DNA from: Chloroflexia bacterium
Lineage (GTDB): Bacteria; Chloroflexota; Chloroflexia; QHBQ01; JADMIH01
NCBI GenBank assembly: GCA_025927935.1
Contig: JAICKM010000352.1
Span: 1-7,238, forward strand
Length of the DNA stretch: 7,238 nucleotides
Reading direction: 5' to 3'
The translations under genes and the position numbers were made by a program. Within the stretch, counting starts at the first letter, position 1; the number at the start of each line of letters is the position of its first letter. The notes under the pieces were generated by a model that ran no database searches, was not told where the DNA came from, and saw only the letters and a list, made by a program, of their open reading frames with translations. Below, piece after piece: positions 1-6,396 of the stretch.

Positions 1-327
1 CGACACGGTCATCAGCAAACGTGCCGTCTGGTCGCCGGGGTTTCGGATATCGTGCGGCACGCCGGGTGGTATGAAGACATACGCTCCGCGCGAAGCCGTC
101 ACGACTCGGTCGCCGATCTGCCACTCACAGGTGCCGTCGAGGACGTAGAAGGTCTCCTCCTGGACGCGGTGGACATGCAGTCCGGTTGCGAAGCGCGGCG
201 GCACCACCCAGTCGAACATGCAGGCATGCCGCGACTCGCGGGCGGTCACCAGGACCGCCATGGGATGCCCCGCAACCACGAGCTGCGGCGCCTCGCCCGG
301 CAGGTGGATCAGTGGTGCGTTGTCCAT
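1..327 (-). CDS. Cupin-domain protein, C-terminus cut by window edge
   Basis: The minus strand is open from an ATG at 327-325 to the window edge, giving 109 residues without a stop. It carries both cupin motifs. Motif 1 has G-x-H51-V-H53 followed by E58 and G65; motif 2 fits G81-x5-P87-x-G89-x2-H92-x3-N96. H51, H53, E58 and H92 are the usual metal ligands, so a metal-binding small beta-barrel is likely. The motif spacing is typical of stand-alone cupin_2 proteins of roughly 110-160 residues, so most of the protein is probably present. There is no signal peptide, so it should be cytoplasmic. A purine-rich AAGAGGGG and an AGGAA lie just upstream of the ATG and support the start. It is divergent from the winged-helix regulator at 461 and could be its target. 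Substrate and reaction cannot be told from sequence; cupins of this size include dioxygenases, isomerases and non-catalytic sensors. Confidence 0.85.
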   Translation of the reverse strand, partial: MDNAPLIHLPGEAPQLVVAGHPMAVLVTARESRHACMFDWVVPPRFATGLHVHRVQEETFYVLDGTCEWQIGDRVVTASRGAYVFIPPGVPHDIRNPGDQTARLLMTVS

Positions 328-407
328 CGTTCCTATCCCCTCTTGCGGCGTCCTCAGCGGCCGACGCGCTGTTCCGCAGCCTGCCATCGGCCCCCCGTGC
401 CAGTCCT

Positions 408-429
408 GAAGAAGTTACGAAGAAGTTGC
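408..429. promoter_or_regulatory. Tandem 11-bp direct repeat, candidate operator
   Basis: Two adjacent copies, GAAGAAGTTAC (408-418) and GAAGAAGTTGC (419-429), match at 10 of 11 positions. They sit in the divergent region between the cupin gene and the winged-helix regulator, 31 bp before the regulator's ATG. OmpR/PhoB-type winged helices typically bind as head-to-tail dimers to direct repeats with an 11-bp period, which fits the DNA-binding domain of the neighbouring gene. Flanking 11-mers on either side match only weakly, so only two copies are seen. Autoregulation or control of the cupin gene is inference. Confidence 0.45.
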
Positions 430-460
430 AAAAGAACGGCCGATCGGGCCGACTTCGGGT

Positions 461-1993
461 ATGGCGCCAAGGCAGGAACTCGGGCCCTTTCAGCTCGAGA
501 CGGATACGAAGTTGCTGCTGAGGGGCGGCGTGCCGGTCGCGCTCGGTCCACGTGCAATTGCGGTCCTGCAGACGCTGGTGGCACGCCCGGGCGCGCCCGT
601 TTCGAAGGAGGAGCTGCTCCGCTCTGCCTGGCCGGGCCTCACAATCGAGGACAGCAACTTGACCGTCCAGATCGCCGCGCTGCGCCGGGCGCTCGGGGAT
701 GTCGAGAACGGTCCCCACTGGATCGAGACGTTGCCCCGGCGAGGGTATCGCTACGTCGGCCCGGTGGGAGCGATGCGCGAAGCCCCCACAACCGCGCCCG
801 CATTGCCCAATCGACCGTCAGTCGCCGTCCTGCCGTTCCGCAACCTGAGCGGAGATCCGGCCCAGGAGTATCTGTGCGACGGCATGGCGGAGGACATCAC
901 GGCGGGCCTATCCCGCATCAAGTGGTTGTTCGTCACGGCGCGGAGCTCGGCCGCGATCTACCGCGGGCATGAGGTTGACCCGCGCGAGGCTGGGCGCGCG
1001 CTCGGCGTCCGGCACCTGCTGCTCGGTACGTTGCGCAAGGATGGGCAACGCATCCGGCTTGTGGCGCAGCTGGTCGAGGGCGAGGCAGCTGGACTGGTCT
1101 GGGCGGAGACCTACGACCGATCGATGGACGACCTGTTCTCGCTGCAGGACGACATTGCCCTGTCCGTGGTCGGCGCGATCGAGCCGAACCTGCGGCAAGC
1201 GGAGGTCGAGCGGGTCCGGCGCCTTCGCCCCGACAGCCTCGACGCCTACGATCTCGTGCTGCGAGCGCAGCCCGAAGTTTTCACGGGTATGCCCACAGAA
1301 TCGATGCACGCGCTGGCTTTGCTGGAGCGCGCGCTGGCGATGGAGCCGCATTACGGGCTGGCGCATGGCTTCGCAGCCATGTGCTACCACAACCTGTTCC
1401 TGCGGGCTGGTCTGCAGGAGACTCATCGGGCCGCGTCGATCCGCCATGCACAGGCCGCCATCGCGCATGGCCGGGACGACGCCTTGGCGCTTACGTTTGC
1501 GGGCTTCTCGCTGGCGATGGACGCGCATGATCGTGGCGGCGCGTTCGCAGCGTTTGAAGCGGCGTTGGCGGTCAGCCCGTCCTCCGCCGTGACCTATATC
1601 CTCGGCGGGGTGGTCCATGCGTGGGCCGCCAATGCCACGCGGGCAGTCGAATGGGGCGAGCGGGCGCTCCGGCTGAGCCCCTTCGACCCCTGGGCCTTCG
1701 CTGCCTACCACGCGCTTGCGCTCGGGCATTTCCATGAGGGCAGGTTCGAGGCGGCGGCGAGCGCGGCCTACAAGGCCGTGCATGCTAACCCCGTGCACAG
1801 CATCTCGCACATGATCCTCGCCGCGATGCTAGCTCGGCTCGGCAGCCTTGACGCCGCTCGGCTCGCGGCGGAACGGGTGATGGCGCTGCAACCGGTCTTT
1901 CGTTTCAGCCGACAGCTCGCAGGCGTGGACTGCGCGCCGACTTTGACTGCGGCACTGAGCGAAGCCCTGCGCGCGTGTGGCTTGCCGGAGTGA
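461..1993 (+). CDS. Winged-helix, TolB-like, TPR one-component regulator
   Basis: This 510-residue protein has three parts. Residues about 8-100 are an OmpR/PhoB/CadC-type winged helix: the N-terminal strands run through LGPFQL, the helix region 47-80 includes VSKEELL and the recognition-helix stretch IEDSNLTVQIAALRRALG, and the wing ends in LPRRGYRYVG. Residues about 118-240 match the TolB-like/FlgO-type domain often fused to such regulators, with PSVAVLPFRNLSGD, a DGMAEDI segment and TYDR near 217-220. Residues about 255-480 are an Ala/Leu-rich helical region with TPR-like repeats, for example the ALLERALAMEP and GERALRLSPFDP segments. No transmembrane helix separates the domains, unlike classical CadC, so it is probably cytoplasmic. 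Homologues are often labelled adenylate cyclase-like, but no cyclase domain is visible here. The ATG at 461 is the only usable start after the in-frame stop at 407-409; the ribosome site is weak. Likely role: transcription factor responding to a protein or small ligand through the TPR region. Confidence 0.88.
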   Translation: MAPRQELGPFQLETDTKLLLRGGVPVALGPRAIAVLQTLVARPGAPVSKEELLRSAWPGLTIEDSNLTVQIAALRRALGDVENGPHWIETLPRRGYRYVGPVGAMREAPTTAPALPNRPSVAVLPFRNLSGDPAQEYLCDGMAEDITAGLSRIKWLFVTARSSAAIYRGHEVDPREAGRALGVRHLLLGTLRKDGQRIRLVAQLVEGEAAGLVWAETYDRSMDDLFSLQDDIALSVVGAIEPNLRQAEVERVRRLRPDSLDAYDLVLRAQPEVFTGMPTESMHALALLERALAMEPHYGLAHGFAAMCYHNLFLRAGLQETHRAASIRHAQAAIAHGRDDALALTFAGFSLAMDAHDRGGAFAAFEAALAVSPSSAVTYILGGVVHAWAANATRAVEWGERALRLSPFDPWAFAAYHALALGHFHEGRFEAAASAAYKAVHANPVHSISHMILAAMLARLGSLDAARLAAERVMALQPVFRFSRQLAGVDCAPTLTAALSEALRACGLPE

Positions 1994-2143
1994 CCTGGGG
2001 CCGGCTCAGGAACGCATCGCGCTCCTACACCACACGATGAGACACGACCATACGGATCGCTCCCGGAGACCAGCTAGCCGACGCATGTGACAACAACCCG
2101 GGCTGCCCTTGCGCCCCTATTCCGTCGCGGCGATATGGGCTGC
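1994..2143. other. Intergenic region without recognised signal
   Basis: The 150 bases between the regulator and the DUF533 gene contain no convincing gene, promoter or T-tailed terminator. A short GCCGG/CCGGC stem (1984-1988 with 2001-2005) spans the regulator's stop codon but lacks a T run. A GTG at 2087 opens an extension in frame with the DUF533 gene; see that entry for why it is not preferred. Confidence 0.5.
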
Positions 2144-2935
2144 ATGATCGACGCCAGTAGATTGCTCAAGCAGTTCCTAGGGGCGGGCGACGGTGCCGGC
2201 GGCTATCATCGACCGCCGGCCCCGGCCTCCACCCCCGGCGGGCTCGAAGGCATCGTAGGCGCCGCGCGCCAGGTGCTCGGCCAGGCGGGCGGGGCCGGCG
2301 GCTTCGCGGGCGGCGCGGTGGCCGGTGGGCTGCTCGGCCTGCTACTCGGCGGCAAGAAGATGAGCAAGGGCCTGGGCGGGGTGCTGAGCCACGGCGGGGC
2401 CGCCATGCTCGGGGCCATGGCGCATCGCGCTTACCAGAATTGGCAAGAGGGCCAAACGCCCTCCGCCGCGACCGTGGCGGCGACGCCCCAGGACGCAGCC
2501 GCGGTCGAGCCTCGCTTCCTTCCCGCGGCGGATGGCCAGGCGTTCGAACTCGTCCTGGTGCGCGCCATGATCGCGGCCGCCAAGGCCGACGGCCACATCG
2601 ACACGGCCGAGCAGCGGCGCATTTTCCAGCATGTCGAAGAGCAAGGGTTGGATGCCGAGGCGAAGGCCTTCGTGTTCGACGCGCTGTCCGGTCCCGTGGG
2701 CGTGACCGAGATCGCGGCGGCCGCGCGTACGCCGGAGCAATCGGCGGAGCTGTATCTGGCGTCGCGCCTGGCCATCGATCCGGACCAGCCGGCGGAGCGC
2801 GCGTATCTCGACGCGCTTGCGCATCGCCTGTCGCTGCCACCCGGTCTCGCGGCGCACCTCGACCGTCAGGTCGAGGCCATATTGCCGTTGGCCGCCGGCG
2901 ACGAGGACCTGGCCCGGCCGTCTCCGCCACAATGA
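2144..2935 (+). CDS. DUF533 family protein with TerB-like domain
   Basis: With the ATG at 2144 the product is 263 residues and begins MIDASRLLKQFLG, the amphipathic N-terminus usual in DUF533 (YebE-like) proteins. A glycine-rich hydrophobic stretch at about 48-70, ending LLGLLLGGKK, probably forms one membrane segment or hairpin; a second Gly/Ala-rich patch runs 77-92. Residues about 133-250 form the helical TerB-like domain, with the acidic motif AKADGHIDTAEQ (D149, D153) and a second acidic turn IDPDQPAE (D212, D214), positions that bind metal in some TerB-like proteins. In-frame starts at GTG 2087 and ATG 2135 also exist. None has a strong ribosome site, so 2144 is chosen on family resemblance. 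It is likely an inner-membrane-associated stress protein of unknown biochemical function. DUF533 members are envelope-stress linked in enterobacteria, but that role is not shown here. Confidence 0.85.
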   Translation: MIDASRLLKQFLGAGDGAGGYHRPPAPASTPGGLEGIVGAARQVLGQAGGAGGFAGGAVAGGLLGLLLGGKKMSKGLGGVLSHGGAAMLGAMAHRAYQNWQEGQTPSAATVAATPQDAAAVEPRFLPAADGQAFELVLVRAMIAAAKADGHIDTAEQRRIFQHVEEQGLDAEAKAFVFDALSGPVGVTEIAAAARTPEQSAELYLASRLAIDPDQPAERAYLDALAHRLSLPPGLAAHLDRQVEAILPLAAGDEDLARPSPPQ

Positions 2936-3018
2936 TCACCGACCTAATCCGTTTGCGACCCAGGCCGATGAAGAAGGCCAGCGCGTAGGCGATTGCTAAA
3001 TCCCGTGCGGAATGACCG

Positions 3019-3043
3019 AGGAGGTGTCCCAGTGGCGCCTCCT
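3019..3043 (+). repeat. Hairpin, AGGAGG/CCTCCT stem
   Basis: AGGAGG (3019-3024) pairs with CCTCCT (3038-3043), extendable by a G-C and wobble pairs. No T run follows, so it is a poor intrinsic terminator. It lies about 84 bp after the DUF533 stop and could be a 3'-end structure or chance in GC-rich DNA. Confidence 0.3.
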
Positions 3044-3149
3044 GCTGTTGGCTGGGGGCCGAGCGGTTTCTGAGCTCGTCCCGGGCAAACCTGCTTGATT
3101 GCGGTGAATGCCGTCCCTACCTCCACCGCAACTGATCCGGGCCCCTCTG

Positions 3150-3183
3150 GCGGGGACGACGACATGGTGTCGTCCAACCCCGC
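3150..3183 (+). repeat. Long GC-rich hairpin
   Basis: GCGGGG (3150-3155) pairs with CCCCGC (3178-3183), and the inner ACGAC (3156-3160) with GTCGT (3170-3174), leaving a 3'-side bulge of four bases. An alternative register pairs GGACGAC with GTCGTCC perfectly over seven bases. This is the strongest secondary structure in the leader and sits about 120 bp before the next start codon. No T run follows, so a regulatory or structural RNA role is more likely than termination, if it is real. Confidence 0.4.
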
Positions 3184-3290
3184 GATGTCGGATCGCCGTG
3201 TGCTGCGCCAATGCGCGTGCGGGCACGGTCGATTTGCGGGCCCTGCTAATTCTCCAAACCCGCAACCGACCAGCCCCACGGTACACCACC

Positions 3291-3296
3291 GAGGAG
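3291..3296 (+). promoter_or_regulatory. Strong ribosome binding site GAGGAG
   Basis: GAGGAG lies six bases before the ATG at 3303. It decides the start of the small membrane protein against an upstream in-frame ATG at 3108, whose extra 65 residues are low-complexity and unlike the rest of the protein. Confidence 0.75.
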
Positions 3297-3302
3297 CCGC
3301 AG

Positions 3303-3689
3303 ATGCGTGTCTGCAATAACGAGCACGAGCCGGCCCGCAGCAAGCCGGCAGACCGGGACCAAGACAGGGAACGGCGGCTGGAACTGCTCATCCGACGACT
3401 TCCGCGGCGCCTCCAGGCAGTCGTGCGCTGGTTGCGCCGGCCCGCCGCGCGCTGGGTGCGCATCCCCGCTGGACTGCTCCTGATCGTTGCCAGCCTGTTC
3501 AGCATCCTGCCAATCCTCGGATTGTGGATGCTGCCGCTCGGCCTGGTGCTGCTGGCCGAGGATGTGCCGCCGGTGCGGCGTGCCACCGACCGCGTCCTGG
3601 CCTGGATCGAGCGGCGGCGGCCGCACTGGATGGGGCTGCCTCAGGCTTCGAACGGCCAACCCTATTCCTCCGGGAAGCAACCATTATGA
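3303..3689 (+). CDS. Small two-helix membrane protein
   Basis: The 128-residue product has a very charged N-terminus (about 5-52, rich in Arg, Asp and Glu). Two close hydrophobic segments follow, IPAGLLLIVASLFSILP (54-70) and ILGLWMLPLGLVLLAE (71-86), joined at a proline turn. An Arg-rich amphipathic tail, VRRATDRVLAWIERRRPHW (91-109), completes the fold. This resembles short alphaproteobacterial membrane proteins of unknown function and is loosely like PGPGW-type putative transmembrane proteins. I do not recognise a specific function. It should sit in the inner membrane as a hairpin with both charged ends in the cytoplasm by the positive-inside rule. The stop TGA (3687-3689) overlaps the next gene's ATG in ATGA, so translation is probably coupled to the Bax inhibitor-like gene and the two products may work together. 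Confidence 0.75.
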   Translation: MRVCNNEHEPARSKPADRDQDRERRLELLIRRLPRRLQAVVRWLRRPAARWVRIPAGLLLIVASLFSILPILGLWMLPLGLVLLAEDVPPVRRATDRVLAWIERRRPHWMGLPQASNGQPYSSGKQPL

Positions 3690-4405
3690 ACATGGACGCA
3701 TTGCCCACCCGGCCTCTGGGCGCGGGCCGACACAGCGCCACCATCGATGCCGGGCTGCGGCGCTACATGCTGTCGGTCTACAACTACATGGCCGCGGGAC
3801 TCGGCGTGACCGGACTGGTGGCCTATGTCGCGGTGGCTACCGGTTTCTATCAGCAGATCGCGGCGACGCCGCTGATCTGGGTGGTGATGCTGGCCCCCTT
3901 GGCCGCCGTGCTGTTCCTGAGTTTCCGCATCGAGCGCATGGCCATCGGCACGGCACAGGCAGTTTTCTGGGGCTTCGCCGCCATCATGGGGCTGTCGCTC
4001 GCCGGCATCCTGCTGATCTACACCGGCACCAGCATCGCCCGCGTGTTCTTCATCAGTGCCGGAACCTTCGCCGCGATGAGCCTGTACGGCTATTCCACGA
4101 ACCGTGACCTGTCGCGGTTCGGCTCCTTCCTGTTCATGGGCCTGATCGGCATTGTGCTGGCGAGCATCGTCAACATCTTCCTCGGCTCCAGCGCGCTGCA
4201 ATTCGCGATCTCGGTCATCGGCGTGTTGCTGTTCACCGGCTTGACCGCCTATGACACGCAGCGGATCAAGCAGGTCTACTTCGACGCCGGTACCACGGGA
4301 GACCTCGCGAAGCCCGCGTTGATGGGCGCGCTGACGCTCTATCTCGACTTCATCAATCTCTTTGTCATGCTGCTGCAGCTCACGGGCACCCGGCGTGAAC
4401 GGTAG
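3686..4405 (+). CDS. Bax inhibitor-1/YccA family membrane protein
   Basis: This 239-residue protein has the length and layout of bacterial BI-1 (UPF0005/YccA-like) proteins: a short soluble N-terminus, then about seven hydrophobic segments starting near residues 38, 62, 89, 116, 146, 172 and 212. Family hallmarks are the GLTAYDTQRIK segment (D190) and the C-terminal GALTLYLDFINLF segment (D221). In the characterised homologue YetJ, two equivalent aspartates form a pH-sensitive latch for calcium leak, so a proton-gated calcium or cation leak in the inner membrane is the likely activity, though unproven here. The start at 3686 has GGGAAG (3672-3677) eight bases upstream and forms an ATGA overlap with the preceding gene; an ATG at 3524 in the same frame would lie inside that gene and is rejected. 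TerC follows 34 bp downstream, probably in the same transcript. Confidence 0.92.
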   Translation: MNMDALPTRPLGAGRHSATIDAGLRRYMLSVYNYMAAGLGVTGLVAYVAVATGFYQQIAATPLIWVVMLAPLAAVLFLSFRIERMAIGTAQAVFWGFAAIMGLSLAGILLIYTGTSIARVFFISAGTFAAMSLYGYSTNRDLSRFGSFLFMGLIGIVLASIVNIFLGSSALQFAISVIGVLLFTGLTAYDTQRIKQVYFDAGTTGDLAKPALMGALTLYLDFINLFVMLLQLTGTRRER

Positions 4406-4439
4406 CGCGTGCGCGCAGGGCTGTGTCGGCTAACCCACC

Positions 4440-5186
4440 ATGGAATGGCTCGCGGATCCGCAGATCTGGGCAAGCTTCGTCACGCTGGCGGCGCTCGAGA
4501 TCGTCCTGGGCATCGACAATCTGGTGTTCATCGCGCTTCTGGCCGGCCGCCTGCCGCCGGGGCAGCGTGACCGGGCGCGCAAGCTCGGTCTGGCGTTGGC
4601 CCTCGGCACGCGCCTTGTCCTACTCGGCTCGATCTTCTGGATGGTCCATCTGACCTATCCGGTGTTGTCGCTCTTCGGACATGATTTCTCGTGGCGGGAC
4701 CTGATCCTGATCGGCGGCGGCGGCTTCCTGCTGTACAAGGGCACACGGGAGATCCACCTGCGCGTGGACGGTGAGGATGAAGGCGAGGCGGCCGGCCGAC
4801 CGGCAGGCTTCGCCGGCACCGTGGTGCAGATCATGCTCCTCGACATCGTGTTCTCGCTCGATAGCGTGATCACCGCCGTGGGCATCGCCGAGCAGATCTG
4901 GGTGATGGTCGCGGCGATCGTGTTGGCGATGGCGCTGATGCTGGTGGCCTCCGGCCCGCTCGCCTCGTTCATCGAGCGCCACGCCTCGGTGAAGATGCTC
5001 GCCCTGTCATTCCTGCTGCTGATCGGGATGGTGCTGGTCGCGGACGGCGCCGGCTTCCACGTGCCGCGGGGCTACATCTATGCCGCGATGGGCTTCTCGG
5101 TCCTGGTGGAGAGCTTGAACCTGCTGGTGGCGCAACGCCGCCAGACAAAAAAGCGATCGCATGAACCTCAACAAGCCAGCCGATGA
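4440..5186 (+). CDS. TerC family integral membrane protein
   Basis: The 248-residue product is a full-length TerC-type protein with about seven hydrophobic segments. It has the two signature acidic motifs: LEIVLGIDNLVFIALL (E20, D26) and LLDIVFSLDSVITAVG (D135, D141). A charged cytoplasmic loop (about 102-123, with GEDEGE) separates the two halves. E227, in LVESLNLL, is another conserved acidic position near the end. TerC proteins such as Alx and the Bacillus MeeF/MeeY group are implicated in manganese export and metal loading of exported proteins; others lie in tellurite-resistance clusters. Metal efflux is therefore the best guess. The ATG at 4440 fits the family N-terminus (MEWL), although its ribosome site is weak. 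The gene probably shares a transcript with the Bax inhibitor-like gene. Confidence 0.93.
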   Translation: MEWLADPQIWASFVTLAALEIVLGIDNLVFIALLAGRLPPGQRDRARKLGLALALGTRLVLLGSIFWMVHLTYPVLSLFGHDFSWRDLILIGGGGFLLYKGTREIHLRVDGEDEGEAAGRPAGFAGTVVQIMLLDIVFSLDSVITAVGIAEQIWVMVAAIVLAMALMLVASGPLASFIERHASVKMLALSFLLLIGMVLVADGAGFHVPRGYIYAAMGFSVLVESLNLLVAQRRQTKKRSHEPQQASR

Positions 5187-5281
5187 GTTGCGCACGGGAA
5201 CGGCACGATGACACTGATGCTACGTCCACGACCGCCCTTTGGGAGCGGATGATCGAACGTGTGCTCTGCAACAGCCAGTAG
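5183..5281 (+). CDS. Doubtful 32-codon frame overlapping terC stop
   Basis: An ATG at 5183 overlaps the TerC stop in ATGA and opens 32 codons (MSCARERHDD...VLCNSQ) to a TAG at 5279-5281. After that TAG the same frame stays open for 48 further codons, including hydrophobic LLASICLGLARRLPVLPAG, to a TGA at 5426-5428. This could be a translationally coupled peptide, a gene broken by one nonsense change, or chance. No family is recognised and no good ribosome site is present beyond the overlap. Confidence 0.15.
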   Translation: MSCARERHDDTDATSTTALWERMIERVLCNSQ

Positions 5282-5526
5282 CTGCTGGCGTCGATTTGTC
5301 TCGGCCTGGCCCGCAGGCTTCCCGTTCTGCCGGCTGGATTCGTCACGGTTGAACCAATTCCCGATGTACCGACAACGAGCCGTGGCCGATCGAGTTATGG
5401 ATGCTTGTATTGCTCGCTCTGGCGCTGAAGAGCTGCCTCGTTTCACGATCCTGATCGAGCTGCTGGCCCAGATCACCGGACGTCGTTGCCGGCGCCGCGT
5501 GGTGGCCGGGTAATAAGGCGACGAGC
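5187..5526. other. Gene-poor spacer, possible gene remnants
   Basis: This 340-bp stretch separates TerC from the lipid kinase. Third-position G/C in its open frames is uneven and lower than in the flanking genes. It holds only short frames (see 5183-5281 and 5364-5513). No T-tailed terminator, clear promoter or convincing inverted repeat was found. Confidence 0.5.
5364..5513 (+). CDS. Doubtful 49-residue frame before lipid kinase
   Basis: An ATG at 5364 opens 49 codons ending TAA at 5511-5513, 13 bases before the lipid kinase start; an in-frame ATG at 5259 would give 84 residues. The last 25 codons (LPRFTILIELLAQI then an Arg-rich tail) have coding-like G/C-rich third positions, the earlier ones do not. 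No ribosome site or family match is evident. It may be the remaining 3' end of an older gene, or chance. Confidence 0.2.
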   Translation: MYRQRAVADRVMDACIARSGAEELPRFTILIELLAQITGRRCRRRVVAG

Positions 5527-6396
5527 TTGCAGCGTCACGCCCTCCTGATCGTCAACACGCACAGCCGGCGCGGTGAGGGAGCGGCCGAAATGGTCGCTCA
5601 TACGCTCGAGCGCGCGGGCGTACCTGTCCTGCGCCGCACGTGCGAAGATGCCCGCAAGCTCCCGGACCTGATCCGCAGGCACGCAGACCAGGTGGACCGG
5701 GTCGTGATCGGTGGCGGCGACGGTACGCTTAACGCCGCGGCGCCAGGGCTGATCGCGACTGGGCTGCCACTGGGCGTCATCCCGCTCGGCACCGCGAACG
5801 ATCTGGCGCGCACACTCGACATTCCGCTCGACCCCGAGGCGGCGGCGCAGGTCGTCGCCGCGGGACGGCTGCACCGCATCGACCTTGGCGAGGCCAACGG
5901 CCATCCGTTCTTCAACGTCGCCAGCGTCGGCTTCGGTGTGGATCTGACGCGGGCACTGACGCGCGACTCGAAACGGCGGTGGGGCGTGCTCGGCTACGCG
6001 GCCGCGGCGCTCCGCGCCTTGGAACGGCTCCACCCCTTCGAGGTGCAAATCATCCACAATGGCACCACGCATCGCTCGCGCACGGTGCATGTCGCGATCG
6101 GCAACGGTCGGCACTACGGCGGCGGCATGACGATCGCCGAGGGTGCGCGCATCGACGACGGGCGGCTCGACATCTACAGTCTCGAGGTCGAGAGCTTCTG
6201 GCGCCTGCTTCTGCTGCTTCCTGCCCTGCGCAGCGGACGCCATCACGTCTGGGCCGAGATCCGCACCCTGACGGGCGACGATATCGAGCTCCGCACGCAA
6301 CGTCCGCGCTCGGTGAACACCGACGGGGAGATTACCGCGCGCACGCCGGCCCGCTTCCGCGTGCTGCGCGGCGCGGTCGAGGTCTATGTGCCTTGA
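5527..6396 (+). CDS. YegS/DagK-type lipid kinase
   Basis: The 289-residue protein is a complete diacylglycerol-kinase-like lipid kinase. It has the N-terminal strand ALLIVNTHSRRGEG (5-18), nucleotide-binding GGGDGT at 62-67, PLGTANDLAR at 86-95, the GRHYGGG motif at 194-200, and C-terminal NTDGE at 264-268, where the acidic residues join metal binding and catalysis in the YegS/DgkB fold. It should phosphorylate a lipid alcohol such as diacylglycerol, phosphatidylglycerol or a sphingoid base with ATP; the substrate cannot be told from sequence. It is a soluble protein acting at the membrane face. A TTG at 5527 is chosen as start because it directly precedes the conserved N-terminal strand, no ATG or GTG lies close upstream in frame, and AAGG (5515-5518) is eight bases away. 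The gene overlaps the PAP2 gene by four bases. Confidence 0.92.
   Translation: MQRHALLIVNTHSRRGEGAAEMVAHTLERAGVPVLRRTCEDARKLPDLIRRHADQVDRVVIGGGDGTLNAAAPGLIATGLPLGVIPLGTANDLARTLDIPLDPEAAAQVVAAGRLHRIDLGEANGHPFFNVASVGFGVDLTRALTRDSKRRWGVLGYAAAALRALERLHPFEVQIIHNGTTHRSRTVHVAIGNGRHYGGGMTIAEGARIDDGRLDIYSLEVESFWRLLLLLPALRSGRHHVWAEIRTLTGDDIELRTQRPRSVNTDGEITARTPARFRVLRGAVEVYVP

Larger units (their letters stand above)
2936..3302. other. Gene-poor leader before membrane-protein operon
   Basis: This 367-bp stretch has no convincing gene. A 28-codon plus-strand frame runs 3012-3098 (starting MTEEVSQWRLLLLAGG) without family resemblance. On the minus strand a frame with coding-like third positions reads through about 3094-2940 and includes a hydrophobic segment LAIAYALAFFIGLGRKR, but it has no start codon and runs on antisense into the DUF533 gene. 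Two hairpins are listed separately. The promoter for the 3303 gene probably lies here, but no clear -35/-10 pair was found. Confidence 0.5.

Noticed and set aside
52..972. Long plus-strand frame of 306 codons across the cupin and regulator region
   Set aside because: It runs antisense to the cupin gene and out of frame with the regulator, is Arg/Pro-rich with no motif, and spans the divergent promoter region.
908..1810. 300-codon minus-strand frame antisense to the regulator
   Set aside because: Arg/Gln/His-rich composition typical of antisense frames in GC-rich genes; no domain and no ribosome site.
1984..2005. Stem GCCGG/CCGGC at the regulator's stop as a terminator
   Set aside because: Only five base pairs with a 12-base loop and no T run; expected often by chance in this composition.
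2087..2143. GTG start extending the DUF533 protein by 19 residues
   Set aside because: The extension is unlike the family N-terminus and its nearest GGAG is about 17 bases upstream, too far to be a good ribosome site.
3108..3302. Upstream extension of the small membrane protein from an ATG at 3108
   Set aside because: The strong GAGGAG site six bases before 3303 and the low-complexity extension favour the downstream start.
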